Of a stretch of 64,000 nt of DNA, positions 8,801-17,683 are shown one piece after another. Numbering within the stretch: the stretch's first letter is position 1; every line of letters starts with the position of its first letter. The notes beneath the pieces are model-generated. The model saw only the letters and a program-made list of their open reading frames with translations. It made no database searches and had not been told where the DNA came from. Made by a program: the position numbers and the translations under genes. Source of the stretch: Methanocorpusculum vombati (GTDB lineage Archaea > Halobacteriota > Methanomicrobia > Methanomicrobiales > Methanocorpusculaceae); assembly GCF_026891935.1 (NCBI RefSeq), contig NZ_JAPTGC010000002.1, positions 62,001 to 126,000 on the forward strand, given 5' to 3'.

Positions 8801-10021
8801 TTAGGGTTTGCTTGAATAAGTAAATACTGAAACGGCCTTTTTGTATGCATCGAGAGTAATTCTGGCAACCGAATCCCAGCTATAGGTCATTTCAATATAT
8901 TTTCGTCCATTCTCACCATACAACAGGCACAACTGCGGATTTTCAGCAAGCTTCAATATTGAACATGCGATATTTTTCAGAGATGGAGATTGAATAAGAA
9001 TACCTCTATCATTTCCAATAAGTTCCGGGATAGCTCCAACAGGAGTGCCAATAACCGGTTTTCTATAGGTCATTGCATCCATGAGAGAGAGACAAAATCC
9101 TTCCTGATAGGAGGGTTGAATGTAAATATCACAATTTCGATAGTAACGATCCAGACATTCAGCCGAAACTTCTCCAGTTATTGTTAATTTTTCAGAAACA
9201 TGAAGATAATCAGCACATTCTTGTATTTTATTGAGATAAACTGGAGATCGTATCGGACCAACAAAAGTAAAATGTACATAAGGAATTTTTTCCAAAATCG
9301 ATGGGATCGATCGCACAATTTCTAACTGCCCTTTATGCTCAATTATACCGGCAACAGTAAGAACTTCAAGATGGTTCTGATCTTTTTTCGTGCTCTGATC
9401 TAAATATGGGAGAGAGACACCATACGAGATGACAGAAATGTCTGTTCCATCAGCCCCCGCATCAAGAAGACGTTCTTTCGTCCTATCACTACCACTTATA
9501 ATCAAATTATAGCGGCCAAATCGTATAGTAAGTCTAGTCACTACTCGAATAAATTTAAAGAAAATATGCTTAATAACTCCATTTATCATTTCATTAGAAG
9601 ATATATTTAGGGTATATTCTTCCGGCGGGACATTGTGCACAGTATACACAATCGGAACACTACCCACATCAGCAAATCTGAGTGCAAGCGGTACAAAATT
9701 TCCGGTAGAGATGTTTATAACATCTGGCTGAAGCTGCGCAATATATTTTGGGAACTCCTTCCTGATGCTCCAAAGGAAGAAAAAGTCATCTTTGTACTTT
9801 CCCCTCGTGGGAATACGGTGCAAAGTATAATTTAGATGAGAATCATGCTCTGCAACATCATCAGTGACCGGAGCATCACCACCCGCAGTAATCAGATGCA
9901 CATCCTTCCCTAATGCAGAAAGAGCAGTACAAAGATAATGCGTATGGGTTGGAGTACCCCCCTTTACCGGATAATAATGGGCACTGATAATAAGGATAGT
10001 ATTGATATTGGCATCAGACAT
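8801..10021 (-). CDS. Family 4 glycosyltransferase (GT-B fold)
   Basis: The 406-residue protein has an N-terminal GT4 acceptor domain (ILIISAHYYPVKGGTPTHTH). Its C-terminal donor domain includes VLTVAGIIEHKGQLEIVRSI and the E-x7-E motif in CDIYIQPSYQEGFCLSLMDA, near residues 296-315. It is probably the first gene of the minus-strand operon GT4-gmd-fcl, and may use a GDP-sugar made by its neighbours. That is inferred from context only. It is the last AT-rich gene of the island; base composition changes just beyond its start. Confidence 0.85.
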   Translation of the reverse strand: MSDANINTILIISAHYYPVKGGTPTHTHYLCTALSALGKDVHLITAGGDAPVTDDVAEHDSHLNYTLHRIPTRGKYKDDFFFLWSIRKEFPKYIAQLQPDVINISTGNFVPLALRFADVGSVPIVYTVHNVPPEEYTLNISSNEMINGVIKHIFFKFIRVVTRLTIRFGRYNLIISGSDRTKERLLDAGADGTDISVISYGVSLPYLDQSTKKDQNHLEVLTVAGIIEHKGQLEIVRSIPSILEKIPYVHFTFVGPIRSPVYLNKIQECADYLHVSEKLTITGEVSAECLDRYYRNCDIYIQPSYQEGFCLSLMDAMTYRKPVIGTPVGAIPELIGNDRGILIQSPSLKNIACSILKLAENPQLCLLYGENGRKYIEMTYSWDSVARITLDAYKKAVSVFTYSSKP

Positions 10022-10061
10022 CGATTATTCATTACTATCTCTCAGTTCACAGAATATAACC

Positions 10062-10817
10062 TCACCTCATCCCCCACTTCTCCCGCCACTCCTGCACCCC
10101 CTCCGCATCCACCTCCCAGGAACACCCGTCTGCAAACACCCCTGCATCCGCCACCACACGTCCCTCATAATCGCACACCATCCCGCGCCCCGAATAATCC
10201 ACCCCTTCTTTCGCATCATACCCAAGACACCCCGCACCCGCAACAAACCCCCGGTTCTCCAAAGCCCGCGCGCGCAGCAAAAGCTCCCAGTCCGCAACGC
10301 GCGCCGCAGGCCACGCTGCCTGCACCAGAACACACGCACAATCCTCATGCAGATACGCGCGGAACAACTCCGGAAACCGCAGATCAAAACAGACCGCGCA
10401 CCCAAACTTCACCCCGCCGTATGAAAAACAGACAGGCTCCGTCCCGGCAGAGTAGCGCATATCCTCACCGCCCGGCGTAAACAGATGCATCTTCGCATAC
10501 TCCGCAAGAACCTCACCGCGCGGGCCGGCAACCAGCATCACATTCTGCGGAAGCGCGCCCGGCACATCCCGCGCATACGAACCCGCAATCACAACACCAA
10601 CCTCCCGCGCAAGCGAACACCACCGCTCCTTCACCTCCGCTCCGGACACAGTATCGCAGTCATCACCTGTAGGCCGCCAGCCGGTCGCATACTGCTCAGA
10701 AAACATCACCAGATCCGCATCATCCTCTGCGGCGCGCAAAACAGCATCATGAGCCCGCGCAAATGCAGTATCCGGATCATTCCACACCTGGGCAATCTGG
10801 GCGCAGTACACTCGCAT
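10062..10817 (-). CDS. Carbon-nitrogen hydrolase (nitrilase superfamily), omega-amidase-like
   Basis: The 251-residue protein has the nitrilase-fold catalytic triad: Glu in DLVMFSEQYATG, Lys in EYAKMHLFTPGGED, and Cys in FGCAVCFDLRFPELFR. The family splits non-peptide C-N bonds, and this short form resembles omega-amidases, but the substrate is not established. An upstream in-frame TTG at 10841 is possible. The ATG at 10817 (MRVYCAQIAQ) matches the usual N-terminus of the family. The GC-rich codon use contrasts sharply with the preceding island and marks the return to core DNA. Confidence 0.85.
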   Translation of the reverse strand: MRVYCAQIAQVWNDPDTAFARAHDAVLRAAEDDADLVMFSEQYATGWRPTGDDCDTVSGAEVKERWCSLAREVGVVIAGSYARDVPGALPQNVMLVAGPRGEVLAEYAKMHLFTPGGEDMRYSAGTEPVCFSYGGVKFGCAVCFDLRFPELFRAYLHEDCACVLVQAAWPAARVADWELLLRARALENRGFVAGAGCLGYDAKEGVDYSGRGMVCDYEGRVVADAGVFADGCSWEVDAEGVQEWREKWGMR

Positions 10818-10915
10818 ACCTGACTCTTCGGGAGATGACAAAAAAAAGATTGTGATACAACGAACAGGTACTCAGTACAGCACACATCCCCGCCTGCTGC
10901 ACCGATGAAAAAAAA

Positions 10916-12826
10916 TTAGACCAGCCGGTAGGTCTCAAGATTCTGAGGCGACACCGTCTGGATATGATACTTCTTATAGATCGAACTTGCCAGATCAATC
11001 GTCTTCGACTCCTCACCGTGGATCGTAAACACCCGCTCCGGTTTCGGCTGGAGATACTGCACATAATTCATCAGCTGGCGGCGGTCTGCATGACCGGAGA
11101 AACCCTCCACCGTCTGCACCTCCATATTGATGATGATACTGCCCTTCTTGCCGACCGGCACCTCGCGCCATCCCTTCTGAATCCGGCGGCCGTACGTACC
11201 CTCTGCCTGATACCCGACAAAGATCAGCATATTCTTCTCCGACTCCGCAAGATTGCCGAGATACTCAATAACCGGACCGCCGTTCAACATACCGCTCGTT
11301 GAAATAATCACGCACGGATCCTCCGAGAAGATGACCTGCTGACGTTTGTCCTGCGAATCAACCTGCTCAAAGCACTCCGCAAGGAACGGATTATAATTGT
11401 CGCGGAAGATCAGATTCCGGAGATCATTGTTCAGATACTCCGGATACGCCGTGTGAAGGGCAGTTGCCTCCTTAATCATCCCGTCAAGATAGATCTTGCA
11501 CTTCGGAATCCGCTGGTTCCGGAATCCCTCCTCAAGGGCCAGCATCAGCTCCTGCGACCTTCCGACCGCAAACGCCGGAATCAAAACCTTGCCGCCGCGT
11601 TCCAGCGTCGTGTTGATAACCTCATAGAGACGATCCTCCGCATCCTTTCTGGACGGGGAGAAGTCTTCGGAACCTCCGTAGGTACTCTCCATCATCAGCG
11701 CCTCAAGACGCGGGAACTGCGAGACCGCCGGGTTGAACAGCCGGCTCTTGCTGTAGAAGAAATCGCCGGTGAACGCAATATTGTAAAGACCGTTTCCTAC
11801 ATTGAAGTGCGCAATAGCCGAACCGAGAATATGTCCCGCATTGTGCAGCGTCAGCTTCAGATCAGGCGCAATGTCTGTCACATCACCGTAGCCGAGGGCA
11901 ATCGTATGTTTCACAAACTCACGAATCTCGTTCGACGAATACGGCGGGACTTTGTCCTCCTTGTTATTCACATCAAGATAGTCCAGCTGCAGCATAGCTG
12001 CCGTGTCGCGGGTTGCCGGCGTTGTATATACCGGACCGTCATAACCGTAGCGGTACAGCAGCGGAATATATGCGGAGTGATCCAGATGGGCGTGCGTTAA
12101 AACGACTGCATCAAGCGACGTGAACGGATAGATCTCCGGCACATTCAGGAACGGCGACGACGCACTGCCGGTAGCTCCCGGCGACTCACCGCAGTCGATT
12201 AAGACCTTGCTCTCCGGAGTAGAGAGCAGGAATGCCGCCCGGCCCACCTGACGGCAGCAGCCGAGCGTCGTAAGCCGCAGCCACTGCTCCTTGTCACGTC
12301 CCGAGTACATCGAATCACGGTGAATGCGGCGTCCGCACTTGCGCAGGAACTCCTTACGCTCATCACGAGTCTCGCGCAGGAACTGACGCACCTGTTTGAT
12401 CGTCACCGACGGAATCGGCGGAGTACGGACAACCTTCGGCGTCCAGCCGACCTTCATCGTAATATCGCGGAGTGTTGAACCGTTCTTGCCGATGACCACG
12501 CCCGGCTTCTCCGCCTCAATCAGGACCTCGCCGGTATCAGTATCGAAGAAAATATCCGTAATCCCCGCACTCTCCGGAACAACGCTCTTGATCATATCAT
12601 ACGCCTGTTCCGTATCGCCGAGAATATTCGGCCGCACCACAATCCTCTTGCGCAGATCGCGGGCAAGGGTACGGATCAGATCCTGCTCCTCGGCAAACCG
12701 TTTCGGATCATCGGTGTAGATCACCATCTCCGGGCCTTCATATTCAACATCGGTTACGGTAACGCCGCGGGGGACCTTCCGGTTTATAGTATCTTTCAGT
12801 TCTTTGAGTCTGTCTTCAACCTGCAT
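10916..12826 (-). CDS. fttA: KH-domain beta-CASP ribonuclease FttA/aCPSF1 (transcription termination factor)
   Basis: The 636-residue protein has N-terminal KH-type RNA-binding domains (residues 1-140, with GVVIGKNGSTLRDI). A metallo-beta-lactamase domain follows with the metal site VLTHAHLDHSAYIPLL, then a beta-CASP insertion with MMESTYGG and a C-terminal VFTIHGEES. This full domain set is that of archaeal aCPSF1/FttA, a 5'-3' exo/endonuclease that terminates transcription genome-wide. A TTG at 12841 lies upstream, but the ATG at 12826 (MQVEDRLKEL) is the likelier start. It follows the proteasome beta gene in the same direction after 28 bases. Confidence 0.93.
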   Translation of the reverse strand: MQVEDRLKELKDTINRKVPRGVTVTDVEYEGPEMVIYTDDPKRFAEEQDLIRTLARDLRKRIVVRPNILGDTEQAYDMIKSVVPESAGITDIFFDTDTGEVLIEAEKPGVVIGKNGSTLRDITMKVGWTPKVVRTPPIPSVTIKQVRQFLRETRDERKEFLRKCGRRIHRDSMYSGRDKEQWLRLTTLGCCRQVGRAAFLLSTPESKVLIDCGESPGATGSASSPFLNVPEIYPFTSLDAVVLTHAHLDHSAYIPLLYRYGYDGPVYTTPATRDTAAMLQLDYLDVNNKEDKVPPYSSNEIREFVKHTIALGYGDVTDIAPDLKLTLHNAGHILGSAIAHFNVGNGLYNIAFTGDFFYSKSRLFNPAVSQFPRLEALMMESTYGGSEDFSPSRKDAEDRLYEVINTTLERGGKVLIPAFAVGRSQELMLALEEGFRNQRIPKCKIYLDGMIKEATALHTAYPEYLNNDLRNLIFRDNYNPFLAECFEQVDSQDKRQQVIFSEDPCVIISTSGMLNGGPVIEYLGNLAESEKNMLIFVGYQAEGTYGRRIQKGWREVPVGKKGSIIINMEVQTVEGFSGHADRRQLMNYVQYLQPKPERVFTIHGEESKTIDLASSIYKKYHIQTVSPQNLETYRLV

Positions 12827-12854
12827 AGAAATCGTTTCCAAAAAAGTATAAAAA

Positions 12855-13502
12855 TCAGAGGGAGGCAGAAGAGGCCGGAAGCATCTCTGCTATTTTTGCC
12901 TCCGGGATGTACGCAAACTTATCCCGGGTTATCACCACTACATTGTATCCCTCGCCCGATGCCGAGTCACGCCGCATTGCCGCGCGAAGCGCCCGTACCG
13001 CGAGATCAACGGCTTCAGCTTCATTCATGTCCTGCCGGAACCGGTCCTCAAGAACACCATAGGCGGTCAGGGAGCCGGAACCGGTCGAGACAAAATCCTC
13101 CTCAAGCGTTGCGCCGCCGGCAGCATCCACCGAGTAGATGGACGGGCCGTTCATATCGACGCCTCCAACCAAGAGCTGAACGTAATAGGGAGAGAAACGG
13201 TTCTGGTTCAGGTAGTTGGACAGGATAGTCGCTGCCGCACCCACGCTGATCTCTTTTCCGCGGCGAATCTGGTAGAGATTACACTCAACATTGATGATTC
13301 TGACCAGCTGCTGGGCATCACCGACACCTCCGGCAATGGTCATGCCGATGCGATCCGTGATGCTGTGTACTTTCTTTGCCTTTTTGCTGGCGATGAGGGT
13401 GCCCATCGTGGCACGCCGTTCGGTCGCAAGGACAACACCGCCCTGGAAAACGATACCGACAGTGGTAGTTCCCGTTTTAACGTCCTGATATTCCTGTGAC
13501 AT
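12855..13502 (-). CDS. psmB: Proteasome beta subunit
   Basis: The 215-residue protein is an archaeal 20S proteasome beta precursor. It has an 11-residue propeptide ending KTG, then TTTVGIVFQGGVVLA with the N-terminal nucleophile Thr exposed after autocleavage. The catalytic Lys is in RATMGTLIASKKAKKVHSI, and GSGSLTAYGVLE contributes the conserved active-site surroundings. It forms the proteolytic rings of the proteasome with the alpha subunit, which is not in this window. GAGG lies 5 bases before the ATG at 13502, favouring it over a GTG 21 bases upstream. Hairpin repeats lie just 5' of the gene. Confidence 0.95.
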   Translation of the reverse strand: MSQEYQDVKTGTTTVGIVFQGGVVLATERRATMGTLIASKKAKKVHSITDRIGMTIAGGVGDAQQLVRIINVECNLYQIRRGKEISVGAAATILSNYLNQNRFSPYYVQLLVGGVDMNGPSIYSVDAAGGATLEEDFVSTGSGSLTAYGVLEDRFRQDMNEAEAVDLAVRALRAAMRRDSASGEGYNVVVITRDKFAYIPEAKIAEMLPASSASL

Positions 13503-13522
13503 GGAGACCTCGTACTTGGACA

Positions 13523-13740
13523 CCTGTTCTGCTGTTCCCCAAAAGGGCTGCTATCTACAGGTAACGCTTGAGAATTTGTGAGTAAAGTCGCAAGGCACAG
13601 CCTTGCTCCGCTCCTCCCCCGGGAGTCACAGTTGCAAGGAAATGTCCTGTTCTGCTTCTCCCCTTCGGGGAATCGCAGTCGCACGGCAAAACTGTGAACC
13701 GCTCCTCCCTTCGGGAGTCGCGACCGCATGCATATTCTGC
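13523..13740. repeat. Degenerate tandem repeats (about 45 bp) each holding a GC-rich hairpin
   Basis: Cores beginning at 13608, 13652 and 13699 repeat every 44-47 bp. Each has a short stem such as CTCCC-TTC-GGGAG followed by a variant of GTCGCAGTTGCA. A fourth, more degraded unit near 13526-13548 shares CCTGTTCTGCT with the second core. The repeats fill the gap between the CNNM gene and psmB, both transcribed leftwards. They may affect transcript ends or psmB expression. Period and length do not fit a CRISPR array. Confidence 0.7.
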
Positions 13741-13837
13741 CGCGGCGAAAAGCGCTATTATGTTAATGTGCGCAGGATGAGATAAAGTTGCCGACCACGA
13801 CACAGGAAAAAGGGAGAGGCAGGTAAAAACGCGGGGA

Positions 13838-15118
13838 TTATTCCCCGCTGATGTCCTGGTTGTCTGCTTCCTGCTGGGGCAGAATCAGTTTCAGTTTGAG
13901 AATCTGGCGTCCCCGCATCTTTGTGACAACGATGGTAATGTACTGTTCTGCAATTGTCACCGACTCACCAAGCCGGGGGATATGCCCGAGCCGCGAAAAA
14001 ACAAGACCACCGATAGTTTCATAGTTGCCCGGGTCTTCGGGCAGAGTGATCCCGAAGTGTTCGTTGAGCAGGGTAACACGCGCTTGGGCATCCACCATGT
14101 AAAGGCCCTCGCCGATCTCAATAATGTCGGCAACCTCGTCGGTGTCCGACTCATCCATGATGTCACCAACCAGCTCTTCAAGGATGTCCTCAAACGTTAC
14201 CACGCCGGAGAACCCGCCGAACTCATCCAGAACAATTGCCATGTGCATACGACGCAGCTGTAGCTCGCGCAGAAGATCATCGATCTTCTTGGACTCCGGT
14301 ACACAGTACACATCATACATCAGTGTCTTCACAAACGCACGGTGGTTTCCTGCGGTGTAGGCATTGAACAGATCTTTGATGTTCAGTGTTCCGACAATGT
14401 TGTCGATGTGGTCATGGTACACCGGCACCCGCGAGTACCCGGTGTCGCGGAAGTGGGCAACCGCATCCTCAAGGGAAGAGATGTCTTCAATCACCGCAAC
14501 GTCCGGGCGCGGTGTCATGATCTCTTTTGCGGTGGTGTCGTTGAACCGGAGAACAGAGTAGATCATCTCCTTTTCGTCCTCTTCAATTGCCCCTTCCATC
14601 TCACCTACATCGATCCACTCGCGGATCTCCTCTTCGGTAACCGCCGGAACATCCGCCGCACCATGTTTGCCGATGCGCCGGAAACGGTCGTACACCCAGA
14701 AGAAGGGGGAAAGCACGAGCGTCATATAATAGATCGGAGTTGCAACAAACAGCGCGACTGCCTCGGTTCTGCGGGTCGCAAACGTCTTCGGCCCGATTTC
14801 ACCAAATATTAACAGAAGCAGTGTCACGACACCCGTCGCAATGGCAACTCCCGCATCGCCGAAGATAACGAATGCAACCGCCGTTGCGATTGCCGAAGCG
14901 CCGACATTTGCGATGTTGTTCCCGATAAGGATCGTGATCAGAAAGTGATCCGGATTGTTCTTCAGTTTTTCAAGACGTTTGCCGGCAGCTCCTCCCTCCT
15001 CGGAAAGAACACGAACCTTCGCACGATTGATCCCGACGAGCGCGACCTCGGAAGCCGAGAAAAACGCGGAGAAGATCAGCAGGATCACAAAAATAACAAT
15101 ATTCGAGTATTCTATCAT
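13838..15118 (-). CDS. CNNM/CorC-type membrane protein with CBS pair
   Basis: The 426-residue protein starts with a DUF21/CNNM membrane domain of about four helices (residues 1-190: IVIFVILLIFSAFFSASEVA, VVTLLLLIFGEIGPK). A CBS-domain pair follows (residues about 205-330, ITPRPDVAV-like TPRPDVAVIEDISSLEDAVA and LDEFGGFSGVVTFEDILEEL), then a C-terminal CorC/HlyC domain. This architecture belongs to proteins linked to magnesium or cobalt efflux and resistance. The transported ion is not proven here. The ATG at 15118 is preferred over a GTG at 15127. Confidence 0.86.
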   Translation of the reverse strand: MIEYSNIVIFVILLIFSAFFSASEVALVGINRAKVRVLSEEGGAAGKRLEKLKNNPDHFLITILIGNNIANVGASAIATAVAFVIFGDAGVAIATGVVTLLLLIFGEIGPKTFATRRTEAVALFVATPIYYMTLVLSPFFWVYDRFRRIGKHGAADVPAVTEEEIREWIDVGEMEGAIEEDEKEMIYSVLRFNDTTAKEIMTPRPDVAVIEDISSLEDAVAHFRDTGYSRVPVYHDHIDNIVGTLNIKDLFNAYTAGNHRAFVKTLMYDVYCVPESKKIDDLLRELQLRRMHMAIVLDEFGGFSGVVTFEDILEELVGDIMDESDTDEVADIIEIGEGLYMVDAQARVTLLNEHFGITLPEDPGNYETIGGLVFSRLGHIPRLGESVTIAEQYITIVVTKMRGRQILKLKLILPQQEADNQDISGE

Positions 15119-15216
15119 ATATTCCACGCCGCAGGTGCGGCAGATCTATTCCGGTGTCCTGAACCCGTGATCATCGTCATGTGCAAATCTCCTTCTTAAT
15201 ATATGGATTATCGTCC

Positions 15217-16065
15217 TTAAATTGATCGGAGATCGGAAAACCATGCTGCCTCGGCGGCAAGTACGGCGGTTTTTTCCGAGTAGTCAAGACTCTTCCGGAA
15301 GTTGAGGTCTTCAAGTTCAAACGTCACCAGTCCCGCATACTTTGCTGCGGCAAGTTCTTGTTTGAGTTGCGCACCCGCGGGAGTTCCTGCAAGCGGCGTG
15401 TGCATCATCTCTGCGGTTCCAAGGCTCGCATGGATGTTGACCATGCGGTCCTGACAGTCGCGGAGAAATGCAAACGGATCATCCGGCAGTGCTGCCTGTG
15501 CATGCGCATAATCCCAGGTAAAGGAAAGCCACGCGTACTCATCCAGAACACCGCGCACCGAATCGGGCGTGACCAGCTGGGCATTTACTGCGGGCGGCAT
15601 GTTTTCAATGGCGACCGTGACACCAGTCCCAAATGCGCATCGGGAGACCGCATCCAGATAGGCGGAGAGGCGCGCACGATCCAGCGGGCCGACCGGACGT
15701 TTCGCCGTCCGCTTTCCCGGATGGATCGTGACCACACCGCCGCCCAGCTGATCCAGCATCTCAATGGTTTTACCGGTATAGTCAGCCGAGAGTTTTGCAA
15801 CACCCGGATTAAACGAACAGGGATTGAGATCAAAAACCGGCGCGTGCATAGCGACCGGGACAAGGCGCGGATACTGCGTCATCAGATCGCGCAGCACCAA
15901 AGGGTCTGCGCCCTGCATCCAGAACTCCGGTGTTTCCATCCAGAACTCGATATGATCCAGTCCCGCAGAATCCATCGCAGAAAATATTTCTGCGGGCTGA
16001 TACTCGTGGAAAAACATACTGGAGGCGCCAAGCCGGATCATGGTGATCAGATAGGTTTCTTTCAT
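15217..16065 (-). CDS. Sugar phosphate isomerase/epimerase-like TIM-barrel protein
   Basis: The 282-residue protein has the xylose isomerase-like/AP endonuclease 2 TIM-barrel pattern. MIRLGASSMFFHEYQPAEIF stands at the start, VPVAMHAPVFDLNP in strand 2, VVTIHPGK, VAIENMPPAV with the metal-binding Glu, LSFTWDYAHAQ with an Asp-His site, and VNIHASLG. These residues fit a divalent-metal site. Family members isomerise sugars or act on hydroxypyruvate-like substrates, so the reaction remains unknown. It is divergent from xseA with a 42-base gap, suggesting closely spaced promoters. Confidence 0.75.
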   Translation of the reverse strand: MKETYLITMIRLGASSMFFHEYQPAEIFSAMDSAGLDHIEFWMETPEFWMQGADPLVLRDLMTQYPRLVPVAMHAPVFDLNPCSFNPGVAKLSADYTGKTIEMLDQLGGGVVTIHPGKRTAKRPVGPLDRARLSAYLDAVSRCAFGTGVTVAIENMPPAVNAQLVTPDSVRGVLDEYAWLSFTWDYAHAQAALPDDPFAFLRDCQDRMVNIHASLGTAEMMHTPLAGTPAGAQLKQELAAAKYAGLVTFELEDLNFRKSLDYSEKTAVLAAEAAWFSDLRSI

Positions 16066-16107
16066 CGAAATACCAACCTATGGGTAATGGCAGGGAAGGG
16101 ACAGCAG

Positions 16108-17499
16108 ATGCAGCTGACGTTTGGTGATGCAGAACCTGAGGAAGGGACGCCAAATGTCATCGCGCCGGTTCTGGAGAACTCGACGCTTGCGGCAGGCGAC
16201 CCGCAGGCCGCAAACGAACCTGCGGTTCTGAGTGTATCGGATCTTGCGGAACGGATACGCGATGCTATTGATACGCCCCTTCTCACCAATGTCTGCGTGC
16301 AGGGAGAGATCACCGGATACCGCCCTCACTCTTCGGGACATATGTACTTCTCACTGTCCGAACACGGTGACGACAAGGCAACGATGCCCTGTGTTATGTG
16401 GAAGTACGCGGCAAAGACGGTGGCATTTCCGGTGAAGGACGGCGTGCTGGTCCGGGCAACCGGCTATGTGGATTTCTACCCGCCGTACGGGAAGATGCAG
16501 TTCGTGATTAAGAAACTTGAACCTGCGCTCACGGGAAAAACCGGTCTGTATCTTCAGAAGGAGGAGTGGAAAAAGCAGCTTACCGCAGAAGGGGTGATCC
16601 CGCGTGCGGAGTGCAACCGCCGGTCGCCGCCGGTGTTTCCTTCCTGCGTCGGAGTGGTGACGTCGCGGACCGGTTCTGTTCTGCAGGACATCCGCAATGT
16701 TATCACGCGCCGGTATCCGCTGCCCATTCTGCTTGCACACACAGCGGTGCAGGGTGACGGTGCGCATATCCAGATTGCCGCGGCCATCCGGTCTTTGCAG
16801 GGAAAGACGGATGTGATCATTGTTGCCCGGGGCGGCGGAAGTTTTGAGGATCTGTTCGAGTTTAACCATCCGGATGTGGTGCGGGCAATTGCCGCGTCCG
16901 CGGTACCGGTAATCAGCGCGGTAGGCCATGAAACGGATACGACACTTGCGGATTATGCAGCCGACCGCCGTGTGCCGACACCGTCGGCTGCGGCGGAGAC
17001 GGTCGTGCCCGACCGGGCGGTTCTTCTGCATCAGCTCGAAGAGATGCGCAGAACGATCCGCGATACGATTGCCGGACGGTTTGCAGCGGAACGAAGTACG
17101 CTTGCGGAACTTGCCGAGCGGGTTGAACCTTCAAGGCTTTCGCGAAAACTGGACCAGATGCACCAGCAGACGGCGGACTTTGCAGAACGGATCACGTCCG
17201 CCCTCCTCCGGAGGGTTTCTGCCGAATGTGAGCTGTGCAGAACACTCGGGGAAACGGTTGCAAAGTCGGCACGGACCCGGATAGCAACCGCCCGGCTGGA
17301 ACTTCTTGCCCAGAAAGAGATCATCCTCGGCAGAGATCCGTATAAACCGCTTGAACTCGGCTATGCCCTTGTATGGAAGGACAGGACGGTAGTCCGTTCG
17401 GCAAAAAATATCAGTACAGGTGACTGCCTGTCCCTCCGGCTTTCGGACGGAGAAGCAGTCACAGTTGTGGAGAACGTTACTTATGACAGAAACACCTGA
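16108..17499 (+). CDS. xseA: Exonuclease VII large subunit
   Basis: The 463-residue protein has an N-terminal OB-fold (about residues 45-140: LLTNVCVQGEITGYRPHSSG, FPVKDGVLVRATGYVDFYPP). The XseA catalytic domain follows with VGVVTSRTGSVLQDI, VIIVARGGGSFEDL and ISAVGHETDTTLADYAADRR. A coiled-coil stretch and the C-terminal LELGYALV-type segment complete it. With XseB it degrades single-stranded DNA to oligonucleotides. It is a bacterial-type enzyme found in only some archaea, so ancestral transfer is likely. AGGGAAGGG 7 bases upstream supports 16108; an ATG at 16087 is an alternative. Confidence 0.93.
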   Translation: MQLTFGDAEPEEGTPNVIAPVLENSTLAAGDPQAANEPAVLSVSDLAERIRDAIDTPLLTNVCVQGEITGYRPHSSGHMYFSLSEHGDDKATMPCVMWKYAAKTVAFPVKDGVLVRATGYVDFYPPYGKMQFVIKKLEPALTGKTGLYLQKEEWKKQLTAEGVIPRAECNRRSPPVFPSCVGVVTSRTGSVLQDIRNVITRRYPLPILLAHTAVQGDGAHIQIAAAIRSLQGKTDVIIVARGGGSFEDLFEFNHPDVVRAIAASAVPVISAVGHETDTTLADYAADRRVPTPSAAAETVVPDRAVLLHQLEEMRRTIRDTIAGRFAAERSTLAELAERVEPSRLSRKLDQMHQQTADFAERITSALLRRVSAECELCRTLGETVAKSARTRIATARLELLAQKEIILGRDPYKPLELGYALVWKDRTVVRSAKNISTGDCLSLRLSDGEAVTVVENVTYDRNT

Positions 17500-17683
17500 A
17501 GTTCAGACATATGAATCGATGATCGCCGAGTTGAAGGCGATTGCAAAGCAGCTTGATGACCCGGAGACACCAATTGAGGAGGCAGTACGTCTGCATCAGC
17601 GGGGACTTGCACTGATCCACAGCTGCGAGGAGTTTTTACAGAAGGCTGAACTGACGATCACGGAAATTCAGCCCGAAGAGTAA
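17483..17683 (+). CDS. xseB: Exonuclease VII small subunit
   Basis: The 66-residue protein has the XseB pattern: YESMIAELKAIAKQLDDPET, then PIEEAVRLHQRGLALIHSCEE, a short helical hairpin that packs on XseA. Its start overlaps the 3' end of xseA by 17 bases, suggesting coupled translation and equal supply of the two subunits. Length matches the family. Its own 3' end overlaps the convergent DUF371 gene by 26 bases. Confidence 0.92.
   Translation: MTETPEVQTYESMIAELKAIAKQLDDPETPIEEAVRLHQRGLALIHSCEEFLQKAELTITEIQPEE

Noticed and set aside
9938-10480. Pro/Arg-rich 180-codon plus-strand frame
   Set aside because: It is antisense to a clear nitrilase-family gene and GT4 end, has low-complexity composition and no ribosome site.
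13600-13730. Possible CRISPR array
   Set aside because: Units are imperfect, about 45 bp long, and have no unique spacers between identical repeats or cas genes nearby.
15358-16107. N-terminal extension of XseA
   Set aside because: The extension is antisense to the sugar isomerase-like gene and does not belong to exonuclease VII; internal starts at 16087 or 16108 fit the family.
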